64,000 nt of DNA from Blastocatellia bacterium (GCA_016705245.1 JADIYM010000018.1:20389-84388); one strand, 5' to 3'; numbered from the stretch's first letter, positions 46,914 to 56,847 are shown. Program-made: numbers and translations. The notes: a model not told the origin generated them from the letters alone.

Positions 46914-48443
46914 TCAGGCCGACGCAGCCTTGGACGCGAAACGAGCATTGAACTCCTCGCACGCCGCCTTGAGCTGCCCCTTGATGTCGTCGTCGAGGAC
47001 CTTCCTGGTGCGAATATCCTCGAGAAGCGACGTCTTCGCGTTGTCGAGGAACGTGACGTACTGAGCTTCCCACTCACGAACATTCTCGACGGCAACGTCG
47101 TCGACGAACCCGTTCGTCGCCGCCCAGATGACCGCGATCTGCTTCTCGACGTCGACCGGCTGGTATTGCGCCTGCTTCAGAATCTCGACCAGCCGGCCAC
47201 CCCGCGCGAGCTGCGCCTGAGTCGCCTTGTCGAGATCCGAGCCGAATTGCGAGAACGCCGCCAGCTCACGGAACTGCGCGAGATCGAGCCGCAGGGTACC
47301 CGCGACCTGCTTCATCGCCTTGATCTGCGCATTGCCACCGACGCGCGAGACCGAGTTGCCGACGTTGATTGCCGGACGGACGCCTGCGTTGAACAGATCC
47401 GCCTCGAGGAAGATCTGGCCGTCGGTGATCGAGATCACGTTCGTTGGAATGTATGCCGAGATGTCGCCGGCCTGAGTCTCGATGATCGGCAGCGCCGTCA
47501 GCGAGCCACCGCCCTTCGCCTTGGAGAGCTTGGCGGCTCGCTCGAGCAGACGCGAATGGAGATAGAAGACATCGCCCGGGTAGGCTTCGCGGCCCGGCGG
47601 GCGGCGGAGCAGCAGCGAGATCGAGCGGTACGCCCACGCCTGCTTGGAAAGATCGTCGTAAACACAGAGGACGTGCTGGCCGCGGTCGCGGAAGTATTCT
47701 CCCATCGCACATCCGGAGTACGGCGCGATGTACTGCATGGCCGCGGGATCCGAGGCCGACGCCGAGACGACGATGGTGTAGTCCATTGCGCCGTACTCGC
47801 GAAGCGTCTGAACGATCTGGGCAACCGTCGACTGCTTTTGACCGATCGCGACGTAGATGCAGATCAGGTCCTTGCCCTTCGAGTTGATGATCGTGTCGAC
47901 GGCGACGGCGGTCTTTCCGGTCTGTCGGTCGCCAATGATCAGCTCGCGCTGCCCGCGGCCGATCGGCACCATGGCATCGATGGACTTCAATCCGGTCTGA
48001 ACGGGCTCGCTGACGCCTTCGCGGTCGATGACGCCCGGAGCGATGCGCTCGATGGGCATGAAGACCTCGCCGACGACCGGCTCGCCACCGTCGAGCGGAC
48101 GACCGAGCGGATCGACGACCCGCCCGATGAGCTGCGGACCCGCGGGGACCGACATGATTCGGCCCGACCGCTTGACCTGATCGCCTTCCTTGATCTTCAG
48201 GTACTCGCCGAAGAGCACCGCGCCGACCTTGTCCTCTTCGAGGTTGAGGGCGATGCCGGCGACGTCGTGGGGCAGGACGAGCAATTCGCCAGACATCACG
48301 CTGTCGAGGCCGTGGATGTTGCAGATGCCGTCGCCGACATCGATGATGGTGCCGACCTCCGACACCTCGACGCCGGTTTCGAAATTCTCGATCTGCTGCC
48401 GGATGATCTTGCTGATCTCGTCTGCTCGGATCCCTTCCATCAT
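46914..48443 (-). CDS. atpA: ATP synthase F1 subunit alpha
   Basis: Non-catalytic nucleotide-binding subunit of F1. 509 residues starting MMEGIRADEISKIIRQQIEN after GAGGAG; the second ATG (48440) may be used. Walker A is GDRQTGKTA at about residue 169. The DELSEED-equivalent region and the conserved arginine region around SRVGGNAQIKAMKQVAG (about 375) are intact. The C-terminal helical domain is complete. It lies between atpH (46 bases upstream) and atpG (70 bases downstream). No frameshift. Confidence 0.98.
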   Translation of the reverse strand: MMEGIRADEISKIIRQQIENFETGVEVSEVGTIIDVGDGICNIHGLDSVMSGELLVLPHDVAGIALNLEEDKVGAVLFGEYLKIKEGDQVKRSGRIMSVPAGPQLIGRVVDPLGRPLDGGEPVVGEVFMPIERIAPGVIDREGVSEPVQTGLKSIDAMVPIGRGQRELIIGDRQTGKTAVAVDTIINSKGKDLICIYVAIGQKQSTVAQIVQTLREYGAMDYTIVVSASASDPAAMQYIAPYSGCAMGEYFRDRGQHVLCVYDDLSKQAWAYRSISLLLRRPPGREAYPGDVFYLHSRLLERAAKLSKAKGGGSLTALPIIETQAGDISAYIPTNVISITDGQIFLEADLFNAGVRPAINVGNSVSRVGGNAQIKAMKQVAGTLRLDLAQFRELAAFSQFGSDLDKATQAQLARGGRLVEILKQAQYQPVDVEKQIAVIWAATNGFVDDVAVENVREWEAQYVTFLDNAKTSLLEDIRTRKVLDDDIKGQLKAACEEFNARFASKAASA

Positions 48444-48489
48444 TCACTCCTCACGCTGCCGCGGCGCTTCCGTCGGGCGCGGCATGGAT

Positions 48490-49044
48490 TCAGGCTCTGA
48501 CTTGTCCCGTCATCTGACGCTTGTATGCGTCCAGCTTGGCGCGCACCGAGCCGTCGTAGATCCGGCTTCCGATTCGCGTTACGACTCCGCCAATGAGATC
48601 GGCGTCGGTCCCGAACTCAACGATGACCTGCTTGCCCGTCATCGTTTCGAGCTTGCTCGTCAGCGTGGACTGCTCTTCCGACGACAGCGCGGACGCGCTC
48701 GTGACCTGCGCCTTGACGACGCCAGTCCGACGATCCACCTCCGCCGAATAGGCCCTGTTCACGAACGCAATGTGGTGCATGCGCGTGTTGCCGAGCAGGA
48801 CGTGAAGAAAGTTCGTGACGAGCGCGGACAACGCCATTCGGTTCACGATCTCGTCGAGCACGGCCTTCTTGTTGTCTACCGTCACCGCCGGGCTCGCGAA
48901 GAGCTCATGCAACTCGCGACTGCCGGCAACGGTGTCGGCAAAGGCCTGCAGCTCGGTGCGGACCTCCACGAGCTTTCCGGCGGCTTCGGCCGAGTTCGCC
49001 AGCGCATCGGCGTATGGACGGGCAATCTGGGTTGGACTGCTCAC
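48490..49044 (-). CDS. atpH: ATP synthase F1 subunit delta
   Basis: Peripheral-stalk subunit tying F1 to the b dimer. 184 residues, normal length. Typical segments are IARPYADALANSAEAAGKLV at the N-terminus and GGVVTRIGSRIYDGSVRAKL near the C-terminus. The start is a GTG that overlaps the atpF stop (GTGA), a translational coupling usual in atp operons. Confidence 0.95.
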   Translation of the reverse strand: MSSPTQIARPYADALANSAEAAGKLVEVRTELQAFADTVAGSRELHELFASPAVTVDNKKAVLDEIVNRMALSALVTNFLHVLLGNTRMHHIAFVNRAYSAEVDRRTGVVKAQVTSASALSSEEQSTLTSKLETMTGKQVIVEFGTDADLIGGVVTRIGSRIYDGSVRAKLDAYKRQMTGQVRA

Positions 49045-49571
49045 TTCTTCACCTCGACGAGCTGATTGGCATACTGTTCGAGCATGTGCTTGCGGTCGGC
49101 GTCGTTCATCTCGGAACGGATCTGCGACTCGGCGATTTCGACGGCCTTCTCGGCGACGAACTTCTGAAGCTCGACACGGGCCACCTTCAGCGCGCTGTCG
49201 ATGTCGCGGTCGGCGGCCTCGGCGATCTTGCGGATTTCCTCATCGGTTCGGGCCGACATTCGAGCCGCTTCGGCCTCGGCTTCAGCCATTGCCGCGTTCT
49301 TGATCTCGGCCTGCTCGTCCTCGAGCTTCGCGAGACGAGCTTCAACCTGGGAAAGCTTGGCCTGAGCCTCCGCCTTTTCGACCTGCGCGCGGTTGAGTTC
49401 CTCGAGAATCGCCGACCGGCGCGTCTCGAAGAACGCGATCATGGGCTTGCGAAGGACGAAGTAGAGAATCCCCAGGTAGATCGCCAGGTTGACGAACTTC
49501 GGCAGGTATTCCATCAGCAGGCTTCCACCGCCATCGGCAGCGGCGACGAGCGTCAGGGCGATCGCAAACAT
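49041..49571 (-). CDS. atpF: ATP synthase F0 subunit b
   Basis: Membrane-anchored stator arm. The N-terminal transmembrane helix (FVNLAIYLGILYFVLRKPMI) is followed by a long Ala/Glu/Lys coiled coil (AQVEKAEAQAKLSQVEARLA) that dimerises with the other b-type subunit and contacts delta. About 176 residues. The ATG at 49571 overlaps the previous gene's stop (TGATG) with GGAGG upstream; a GTG one codon earlier is possible. Two b-type genes in a row usually mean a b/b' heterodimer. Confidence 0.93.
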   Translation of the reverse strand: MFAIALTLVAAADGGGSLLMEYLPKFVNLAIYLGILYFVLRKPMIAFFETRRSAILEELNRAQVEKAEAQAKLSQVEARLAKLEDEQAEIKNAAMAEAEAEAARMSARTDEEIRKIAEAADRDIDSALKVARVELQKFVAEKAVEIAESQIRSEMNDADRKHMLEQYANQLVEVKK

Positions 49572-50057
49572 CACCGGCTTCCTCCCACGGTGCGGCCCAG
49601 CAGCGCCGACGAGATCTGGGCTGCCACGCGCTCGAACTCGGCGTTCAGACTGGTTTTCGCCGCAGAGGCTTCGCTGTTGAGCGTCTCCCGGGCGGCAGCA
49701 ATCTTCGACGCCGCTTCATCGCGCGCACCGTCGATCTTCGCCTGCCGATCGGCAGCCGCGGAGTGTCGACGGGCTTCGACGGCGCGGTAGCCCTCGCCAC
49801 GCGCTTTCCCGGATGCCTTCCTCGTATTCGGCAAGCCTCTGGTCGACCGTGAGGACCATCGCCCGGGCTTCATGGCTCGACCCGCCCGTCAGGCGGTCGC
49901 GTTCCTGGAGAACCGCAATGATCGGCTTGAAGAGCAGGCGGTTGAGGATCGGAACGAATACGATGAAGAGTGCGAGAACAATGAGCAGAGTGACGTCGGG
50001 TGTGAGCATGTCGGAACCGGCGTCGGCCGCAGCGATGACGTTCAGTGCTGGGATCAC
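49571..50057 (-). CDS. atpF: ATP synthase F0 subunit b-type (b'), frameshifted
   Basis: First atp gene in the set. The N-terminal transmembrane segment (VTLLIVLALFIVFVPILNRL) and the loop FKPIIAVLQERDRLTGG are typical of b subunits. After QRLAEYEEGIR the frame is lost at about 49808-49810, and the coiled coil continues in another frame (KARGEGYRAVEARRHSAAAD to SSALLGRTVGGSR). Removing one base from a CCC/GGG run restores about 161 residues. As part of an essential stator it is probably intact in the organism. Its stop overlaps the next b gene's start. Which copy is b and which b' cannot be settled here. Confidence 0.9.
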
Positions 50058-50461
50058 TCCATCCTCTCTAATGTCGCAAATCGAGGCTGTGGTTCAAGCC
50101 CGCCAAGGTAGCACGAAGTTTCACAAAGTGTCAACGTGGCATGTGGCGTGCTTGCCGAGGTCAAATATCACAACGAGTTGGCGGTGCGCGAAGCAAATGC
50201 GAGCGAATTTTCGTATCGCGGACCTCCCGCCTCCAATGCGGCAGGTAGAGGGTCCACTCGACTACAGGCGTATCCCACCTCCAACACGACCCGCTCGCTA
50301 TCGCTCGCGGTACTGATCCTGCCAAGACCTGCATGGCGACATGCCGGACGCGACCTGAAAGGAGGAGTCCGTTGACAGCGGATCAGTACCGCGAGCGGTA
50401 GCGAGCTGGCCTGCGGACAGGCGTAATGATCGAGGCGGGCCGACCGACGAGCAGATCGGAT
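50058..50461. other. Upstream region of the atp genes, no gene seen
   Basis: This 404-base stretch should carry the atp promoter near its left end; no convincing -35/-10 pair is visible. The right half holds the family G inverted repeat (50291-50409), which follows the Ser/Thr kinase gene's end at a distance of about 50 bases. No open frame here looks coding. Confidence 0.6.
50291..50409. repeat. Family G inverted repeat
   Basis: CCGCTCGCTATCGCTCGCGG with GTACTGATCC (50291-50319) pairs with GGATCAGTACCGCGAGCGG and TAGCGAGC (50380-50409). The 60-base centre contains AGGAGGAGT. It lies 3' of the kinase gene (ends 50462, minus). A half copy is found at 34509. Confidence 0.88.
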
Positions 50462-53057
50462 CTACCGCCCGAATTCCCGGCCAAACTGCTCGTGGCGGAG
50501 ACGTGACGACTCGAACGCGGACTTTGCGTCCTGTACGTTTCGGATGCTGGCGAGCAACGGATCCGTCTGGAAGTACGGATAGTTGAAGTACCCCGCCGTC
50601 ACGGCGCTCTTGAATCGCCCCACGGCCGCCTGTGTATCGCCTGCGAACGCGTGCACTTGCGCAAGCGCGCAGTGAACTTCCCCGTTGCTCGTATCGATCT
50701 CGGACAGCCAGCCAAGCAGGGGCGAAACGTTACGACCCTCCAGTCTTCCGACGAGCACCTGGCCCATGAGCGTGTAGACGCTACTCGGTGCTGCCTTTGA
50801 GAGTTCCGCGACCGCGTCCTTCGCTCCGGCCGTGTTTCCCATTAGCGCCCACGCCACTGCGGCGACGAACACAGACGACACGCGAACTCGCGATGCGTTC
50901 GCCTCTTCGAGAACGCGCAGCGCATCCGGATAGAGTTGCTTCTGCAGGTAGATCGTGGCGATCTGATGCGCGACGCGCTCCTTGTGCTCACCGGTGGCGG
51001 CCCGGAACTCTCGCAGCGCCCGATCGAGCAGCCCACCGAACCGGCACGCATAACCGAGCGCGAAGCGCGCGGCGCCAGCCGAATAAGCCGGATCGGCCAG
51101 GAGGGCTGACGCCGCGCGAGCGATATCCTCGGCTCGACCGCCCTCGACGAGAATGCGGGCGATGCGAGGCGTTCGGCCGAGCTGCTCCGGCGCGAGCGCG
51201 ATCGCCCGCTCCGCCGCGTGGCGAGCCTTTTCCGTATACGCGCCGCCACCGCCGAGCTCCTGCCCGGCAACGTGATAGTTCGTTGCAAGCAGCGTCCACG
51301 CCGCCGCAAGGTCCGGCTCGAGGGCCACCGCGCGCTCCAGTCGTTCGATCGTCTGTTTCCGGTCGCCACCGTGATCGGACTCTTCGGTCGCCTGGTCGAG
51401 CAGGCTGACCGCGACCGAGTCGTACTCGCGCTGTGGAGGCGGCGGCACCGGCGTCGCTGGCGGAGTCGCAGCGGCCGCGACAGGCGTCGAGACCGAGGCG
51501 TGCGGCGTCTGGACGGCCGGCATCGGTGTCGGCGGGCCGGGGGGATTCGGCGTGGCCGCGAGAAACCCGGGCATCGGCGTAGTGCTCGAGCCGCAGAGCG
51601 TCGCGCGAATGCCCTCGGCGACCTGTTCGACGATGTGATCCTGCAGCGCGAAAAGATCGTCGCACGAGCCGTTGACGCGCTGACGCCACACGATCTCGTT
51701 GCCGGCCACGTCAACGAGTTGCGCGTTGAGCTGGAACGCATTCCCCTGCTTGAGGAAACTGCCGGTCACGAGCAGGTCCACGTCGAGCTTGCGGCTGATC
51801 TCGAGCTGATCGACCGTCGAGTCGCGGAACTGCTCGACGGCCGCCGATGGCCGGACGACGAGCGTCTGTTCGGACGAGAGCTCGGTGATCACGCTGTCGG
51901 CAATCGCGAATGTCAGGAACTCGACGGATTCGTCCTTGCGAACGTTGCGGAACGGCAGGACGGCCAATCGATGCCGGACTTCCCCACCCATCTCGAGGTC
52001 CGGGAAGAGCTCGTCGGCGAGGTCCTTGACGATCTCGGTCTTCGGACGCAACGGCGTCTCGGACGTGGAACGTGCCTGGTCGGCCACCGGTGGAAACGAT
52101 GTCTGAGTATCGAGCGGCACCCAGACGGCGGCGAGAGCCCTGCCGAGGTCCATCGCCGTCTGAAATCGATCCTCCGGATCCTTCTCGAGTGCCTTCATTA
52201 TCGCGTTCTCGAGACCCGGCGGGATCGTCGGCACGTGGACGGTCGGCGGCTTCGGGGGCCTCAGACGCATGCTTGATTATGAGCGCCGACGGCGAGTTGC
52301 CGAGAAACGGCGGGCGGCCCGCAACCATTTCGTAGAACACGCAACCGAGTGAATAGATGTCCGACCGCGCATCGAACGGCTCGCCCTGGCACTGCTCCGG
52401 CGACATGTAGATCGGCGTCCCGAGCATCATGCCGCTCATCGTCAGGTCGGCGCTTCGGGCGAGATCGGCCGTGTTCTGCCGGAGCTTCGCAACGCCAAAG
52501 TCCAGAATCTTTACGAGGACCGACCCGTCGCGCGTCGACTCGAGGAAGATGTTGTCCGGCTTGAGGTCGCGGTGGATGATGCCCTCGGTATGCGCCGCGT
52601 GAACGGCCGAACAGATCTGCCGCATGATGTCGACGGCCGGCCCGACGGGCAGCTTGGATCGGTTCTGGATCTCGATACGCAACGTGCGCCCCTCGAGGAA
52701 CTCCATGACGAGGTAGGCCCCGCCATCCTGCACGATACCGAAGTCGTACACCGTGACGATGTGCGGGTGCTTGAGCCTGGCGACGGCGAGCGCCTCACGC
52801 TTGAATCGCTCGGTCACGATTGCGTCCTTCAGGAAGTCGCCTCGGACGACCTTGAGCGCGACCGTCCGCTCCAGATTCACCTGTGTGGCCCGATACACCG
52901 CGCCCATCCCGCCGCTTCCGTGCAGGGCTTCGATACGGTATTTGCCGTCAAGGATCTTGCCGACGAGATTGTCCGGCGGCGGCAACGCGGTGCCGTCGTG
53001 CGGGCAGTACTGCATCGCATCAGCGTATTGACGGGAGCAGAGGAGACAGTGGCGCAT
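50462..53057 (-). CDS. Ser/Thr protein kinase with FlgO-like and TPR domains (frameshifted)
   Basis: Reconstructed length about 865 residues from the ATG at 53057 (MRHCLLCSRQYADAMQYCPH). A small zinc-ribbon-like N-terminus precedes a complete Hanks-type kinase: GSGGMGAVYRA glycine loop, VALKVV lysine, HRDLKPDNIFLE catalytic loop, DFGVAKL, and SPEQCQGEPFDARSDIYSLG. The frame breaks in a GGGGG run at 52254-52258: SALIIKHASEAP should continue KPPTVHVPTIPPGLENAIMK. One base is missing. After the kinase come a FlgO-like domain (RLAVLPFRNVRKDESVEFLT), a Pro-rich linker and TPR repeats. No transmembrane helix is evident. A signalling hub common in Acidobacteriota-like genomes. Confidence 0.92.
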
Positions 53058-53265
53058 TCGGCAGACCTGCGCGAAACGATACGGTGGATGGGAGGACCGT
53101 CCTGGCGCGGAAACGCCCGGAAAGGGTACTCCAGGCAAGCGCATTGCGTCTACCGCTCAGAGTCCCGACTTCCGGCATGCGTTGCCCCGGCGCACGCGGC
53201 GGACGCGTACGGCATCACACGGCTCTCGGAGAACGGCTTTCAGTCGCTCCCGGGCACGATCGAGC

Positions 53266-53886
53266 ATGCGAGACACATACACGCTGGACAGCATTTTCGC
53301 GGGTCCGCTTCGCGCGAATCGGGCCGACGCAGGCCGTGATGGTGCGCCTCCTGTTGTGGCGTCATCGGACGACGCCCAGAACTCGGCCGCGATCCGGCGC
53401 CCCAGCCGCGGTCACTCGTCGGCAATCTCGCGTCTCGCATCGACGGTGGTCCGAGTAGCCGAGTTGTCGGGCCGGTTCGCCGATGTCGCGTCGATGCGTC
53501 GCAGGCTCGAGGCCTCGCGAGACCGTGCCATGGTTCGCGTGGCGCTCGCCGAACAGAAGTTTCACTCGGAACGTGAAATCGGCCGCGACTTCTGCGCGGC
53601 ACGGGCTCGCATCGAGGTCGAAGACTCACTCGACGATGCGGTCGAGGCTTCGGCTCTTCTCGCCGAGCTCGACATCGTTTCAAGGAACCTCGAACGCGAA
53701 CGGCGCGTTCTGGCGGCACGTCTCAGCGAATGCGCCTCAGTGGCCGAGGCACTGCTGACCGAACACGATCGCTCGAGGGCCCGAATGATCATCGACGAGG
53801 CGTTCGCCCGGCTGGACTTACCTGCAAAGGCCGGCCATCAGACCTTAACGCGCGGCGACACGAAGCAGTACGGACAGGCCAGGTAG
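53266..53886 (+). CDS. Hypothetical coiled-coil protein
   Basis: About 206 residues from the ATG at 53266 (MRDTYTLDSIFAGPLRANRA). The first 70 residues are low-complexity; residues 75-190 are strongly helical with heptad-like Glu/Arg/Leu patterns (ADVASMRRRLEASRDRAMVR, LLAELDIVSRNLERERRVLA), suggesting a coiled coil. There is no signal peptide and no known domain. The last 16 codons overlap the convergent nuclease gene. No clear ribosome site is present, so the start is uncertain and the gene could be spurious, though the helical pattern argues for coding. Confidence 0.45.
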   Translation: MRDTYTLDSIFAGPLRANRADAGRDGAPPVVASSDDAQNSAAIRRPSRGHSSAISRLASTVVRVAELSGRFADVASMRRRLEASRDRAMVRVALAEQKFHSEREIGRDFCAARARIEVEDSLDDAVEASALLAELDIVSRNLERERRVLAARLSECASVAEALLTEHDRSRARMIIDEAFARLDLPAKAGHQTLTRGDTKQYGQAR

Positions 53887-54656
53887 CGCTTTCCGCGGGC
53901 GTCTTCGGACGACATGACGATGCCGCCCTTCGCCTGCTTGCACGACGGCTTGTGGAATCGTCCGTCGGACGTAACGAGCACGTCGTTCTTGCCGGGTGAG
54001 GGCTGAGGCGCGATCGGCTCGAGGTTTCCGCGCTTGGCGCCGGGCGGAAGGTCAGACGGTGCAAGGGGCGCGAGCGGCTTTGAGGCCGCAGACTCCCAGA
54101 TTCCACGTCCTTCGAAACGGGCTTCACGCTCCGCGCGGACGAACCCGTCGCGGCGCTCGTACGCGCGGTCGAGGTCGGCGACCGCCATGCCTTTTGCCAC
54201 GAGCTCGACGTTCACGATAGTCCCGTCGGATCTGAGGAGGTAGACGAGATACGCGCCGGTATCATCCTTGAAGTTGGAGTCTGCGGTTGAGGGATCACAG
54301 ACGACTTCGACCTGCTGGCCGGCCGTGAGCTGGCGGAGGACGGACTCGGCGACCACGGGATCGACGGGCTTCCCGCCCGGACCGGATGACGCGTCGACGC
54401 CGAGCAGCCGGACGGGGCCGAGACCTTCGATGGACACGACCGAGGAGGAGATGACCTTCTCGACCGCGTGTGTGCCGAGGTTCGGCGCCTCGGGCTTCGG
54501 CTTTTCGACGGGAGGCGATGGAGCACCTGCCGGCTGACTGTAGGCCTTGCTCGAGGGCTCGACGGCGTCGAATCCGTAGACGAGCAGGACTCCGGCACCG
54601 AGGCCAACGGCTGCGGCTGCGACGATGGATGCGAGGAACCTGTCTCCGACGAGCAT
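53838..54656 (-). CDS. Exported thermonuclease-like (SNase) protein
   Basis: 272 residues. An N-terminal hydrophobic anchor (ASIVAAAAVGLGAGVLLVYG) and Pro-rich linker precede an SNase/OB-fold domain at about residues 65-190 (VRLLGVDASS with the metal-binding Asp, NVELVAKGMAVADLDRAYER, EGRGIWE). The canonical catalytic Arg of staphylococcal nuclease could correspond to R in EREARFEGRGIWE, but the first catalytic motif is short, so activity is uncertain. The C-terminal segment (GRFHKPSCKQAKGGIVMSS, YLACPYCF) looks like a small zinc-binding Ada-type element, which often follows SNase domains. It overlaps the hypothetical gene by 49 bases. Confidence 0.82.
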   Translation of the reverse strand: MLVGDRFLASIVAAAAVGLGAGVLLVYGFDAVEPSSKAYSQPAGAPSPPVEKPKPEAPNLGTHAVEKVISSSVVSIEGLGPVRLLGVDASSGPGGKPVDPVVAESVLRQLTAGQQVEVVCDPSTADSNFKDDTGAYLVYLLRSDGTIVNVELVAKGMAVADLDRAYERRDGFVRAEREARFEGRGIWESAASKPLAPLAPSDLPPGAKRGNLEPIAPQPSPGKNDVLVTSDGRFHKPSCKQAKGGIVMSSEDARGKRYLACPYCFVSPRVKV

Positions 54657-55167
54657 GCGAGGAGTCTAGCACGCGGGCCGAATGCGTCGCCTTGAGCTCG
54701 AAAAGACAGGCCGTGAGATCAAGCCACTCTTGACCCAGAACCCCGAGCGCAGCGCTGAGCGTGTCCCACAGTTTGTGCTGGACACGGTCAGAAGTGCAGC
54801 GAGGGGCCGACCGAGCGCTCGAGCTGGTGGTGGCGGACGCAAAAGGATCGGGCGAGCGGTCCCCGTCGGCCGCAGGCCGACCCGGAACCGCGAACGCAGT
54901 GAGCGGCCGGCCGTGGTGAGCGCTCACGTCGGTGGTTGCGGATGCAGGCGGATCGGGCGTGCACCGCAATGTGGCAAGTCTTCATGAACGCGACACAGAT
55001 GCCCGTGTCCAGCCGATTTGATTATGGGTAAAGGTCAGAGCGAAGCGAGGGGCCGACGTTCCAACTCACGATGCAAGGGTCACAGTCGGCCCCTCGCTGC
55101 AGTCGGGTCAAACTGTATGCGCTGCCCACGTCCCGTCAGGTGCCACGCCATACCCGGGCCGCCCGAG
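54657..55167. other. 511-base intergenic region with repeats, no gene
   Basis: It holds AGCGAGGGGCCGAC at 54798-54811 and again at 55044-55057, the latter pairing perfectly with GTCGGCCCCTCGCT at 55085-55098. There are two 42-base direct repeats (54813-54854 and 54918-54959, 34 identities) sharing GAGCGCTC at one end and GGATCGGGCG at the other. Between them lies a small hairpin GTCGGCC-GCA-GGCCGAC (54865-54881). No open frame looks coding. The region lies upstream of the nuclease gene and downstream of gluQ. Confidence 0.75.
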
Positions 55168-56157
55168 CTAGCTCCCGAGCTCCATCACCGCGTCGCGCGT
55201 CAGCAGCCACGGCTCGCGATCGATCTTCTTCCACCGGAATTTCTCGATGAGGTCGCGAGCCTTCACGCTCTCGGAGCGGTCGAGCAGGCCCAGCGTGTGA
55301 GCCATTGCTCCGACGATGCGCTCCGGCGACACGCCCGCATCGCGGACGTCCCGTATCGCCGTCGGCCGTGTCCGCTTTGCGAGCCGCTCGCCGGATGCGT
55401 TGAGAACGAGCGGAATGTGACCGTAAGCCGGCACCGCCGCCTTGAGCGCTCTGAGCAGCAGGATCTGCCGCGGCGTCGAATGAAGCAGATCGGCGCCCCG
55501 CACCACCTGGCTGATTCCCATCGCCACGTCATCGACGGTGGCTGCAAGCTGATAGGTAAAGAGCCCGTCTGACCGGCGCACGATGAAATCGCCGACGTCC
55601 GCTGAGACGTCCTGCTTCGTCTCGCCATAGACCGCATCATCGAACTCGACTCTCTCCCCGGGGTTCACTCGAAACCGAAGCGCCGGCCGCCGTTGCCGAG
55701 CACTGGCGTCGACATCGATCTCGACCGGAATGCCGCGATCTCGACACGTGCCCGGATAGGGCGGCCCCTCAGTGCCGGGCCCGTGCGGCGCCGACAACAG
55801 GCCGCGCAGTTCCGCCCGCGAACACGTGCACGCATACAGCCGCCCCGCCGCCTCGAGTGTTCGAAGCGCCTGGCGATAGAGCCGCGTTCGCTCGCTTTGC
55901 CGATACGGTACGTGTGGACCGCCGACATCCGGTCCCTCATCCCAGTCCAGTCCCAGCCACCGCAGGTCGTCGAGCGTGCGCTCTTCGGCGCCGGCGACAA
56001 CGCGCGGCGGATCGAGATCCTCGACGCGCATGACGAAAGCGCCGTCCGAGCTTCGCGCCGCGAGCCACGCCGCGAGGGCGGTGCGCGCATTACCCACGTG
56101 CAGGTCGCCGGTCGGGCTCGGTGCATAGCGCCCCCGCAAGGGCCTTGACCGAGGCAT
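55168..56157 (-). CDS. gluQ: Glutamyl-Q tRNA(Asp) synthetase
   Basis: Truncated class I synthetase paralogue that attaches glutamate to queuosine-34 of tRNA-Asp rather than charging a tRNA end. 329 residues, short like other GluQRS, with the catalytic core only. HIGH-type motif: YAPSPTGDLHVGNARTALAA. The family's Zn-binding Cys set is in ACTCSRAEL with a further Cys in PGTCRDRG. The KMSKS region is the degenerate RLAKRTRPTAIRD seen in GluQRS. It lacks the anticodon-binding domain of GltX. It precedes no queuosine genes in this window. Confidence 0.93.
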   Translation of the reverse strand: MPRSRPLRGRYAPSPTGDLHVGNARTALAAWLAARSSDGAFVMRVEDLDPPRVVAGAEERTLDDLRWLGLDWDEGPDVGGPHVPYRQSERTRLYRQALRTLEAAGRLYACTCSRAELRGLLSAPHGPGTEGPPYPGTCRDRGIPVEIDVDASARQRRPALRFRVNPGERVEFDDAVYGETKQDVSADVGDFIVRRSDGLFTYQLAATVDDVAMGISQVVRGADLLHSTPRQILLLRALKAAVPAYGHIPLVLNASGERLAKRTRPTAIRDVRDAGVSPERIVGAMAHTLGLLDRSESVKARDLIEKFRWKKIDREPWLLTRDAVMELGS

Positions 56158-56181
56158 GCGCGTCGCCTCCGTTTCGCGAGC

Positions 56182-56847
56182 CTATCGTTTCATGGCGAGC
56201 GTCAACCCGTCGCCAATCGGAACCAGGCTCAGGCTCACCCGGTCATCGTGGTGCAGCTTCTTGTTGAAGGACCGGATCGCGATCGTGTCATCGTCGTTTG
56301 ACTCGGCGTCCGCGACGCGACCGCTCCAGAGCGTGTTGTCGATCGCGATGAGTCCGCCCGTCCGAAGCAGGACGAGCGCCCGTTCGAAGTAGCCCGCATA
56401 CCCTCGTTTGTCGGCATCGATGAATGCAAAGTCGAACGTGCCGTGCTCACCGTCCTGGATGAGCTCGTCGAGCGTTTCCATCGCCGGCGCGATTCGAAGA
56501 TCGATCTTGTGCCCGACTCCCGCCTCGTCCCAGTAGCGTCGCCCGATCGACGTCCATTCCTCGCTAACGTCGCACGCGAGAATCTGGCCGTCATCCGGCA
56601 GCGCCAGCGCAACCGAGAGCGCGCTGTATCCCGTGAAGACGCCGACCTCGAGCGTGCGGCGCGCACGGACGAGCTGGGCGAGCAGGAACATGAACTGCCC
56701 TTGCTCGGGCGAGATCTGCATCCGGAACAGCGTCCCGAGCGCCGACGTTTCCTCTCGGAGCCTGCGCAGGACGTCGGGTTCACGCGACGAGGCCGAGAGA
56801 ATGTAGTCATAGAGCTTGTCGTCGACCTGAATCGTCCTGTTCGACAC
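56182..56847 (-). CDS. SAM-dependent O-methyltransferase (CCoAOMT-like)
   Basis: Class I methyltransferase, about 221 residues from a GTG at 56847 that lies five bases after GGAGGAAC; an upstream in-frame start at 56871 would overlap that ribosome site. The SAM-binding glycine motif is LEVGVFTGYSALSVALALP, followed by ACDVSEEW and a metal-binding acidic FDFAFIDADKRGY, with the family's IAIDNTLWSGRV. This group methylates catechol-type hydroxyls in a Mg-dependent way (plant CCoAOMT, bacterial SafC). No pathway genes adjoin it, so the substrate is open. It lies 25 bases before gluQ and is probably co-transcribed with it. Confidence 0.9.
   Translation of the reverse strand: MSNRTIQVDDKLYDYILSASSREPDVLRRLREETSALGTLFRMQISPEQGQFMFLLAQLVRARRTLEVGVFTGYSALSVALALPDDGQILACDVSEEWTSIGRRYWDEAGVGHKIDLRIAPAMETLDELIQDGEHGTFDFAFIDADKRGYAGYFERALVLLRTGGLIAIDNTLWSGRVADAESNDDDTIAIRSFNKKLHHDDRVSLSLVPIGDGLTLAMKR

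Noticed and set aside
46671..48500. 609-codon plus-strand frame across atpA and atpG
   Set aside because: It lies opposite two unmistakable ATP synthase genes and shows only the Arg/Asp/Leu bias of a complementary-strand frame.
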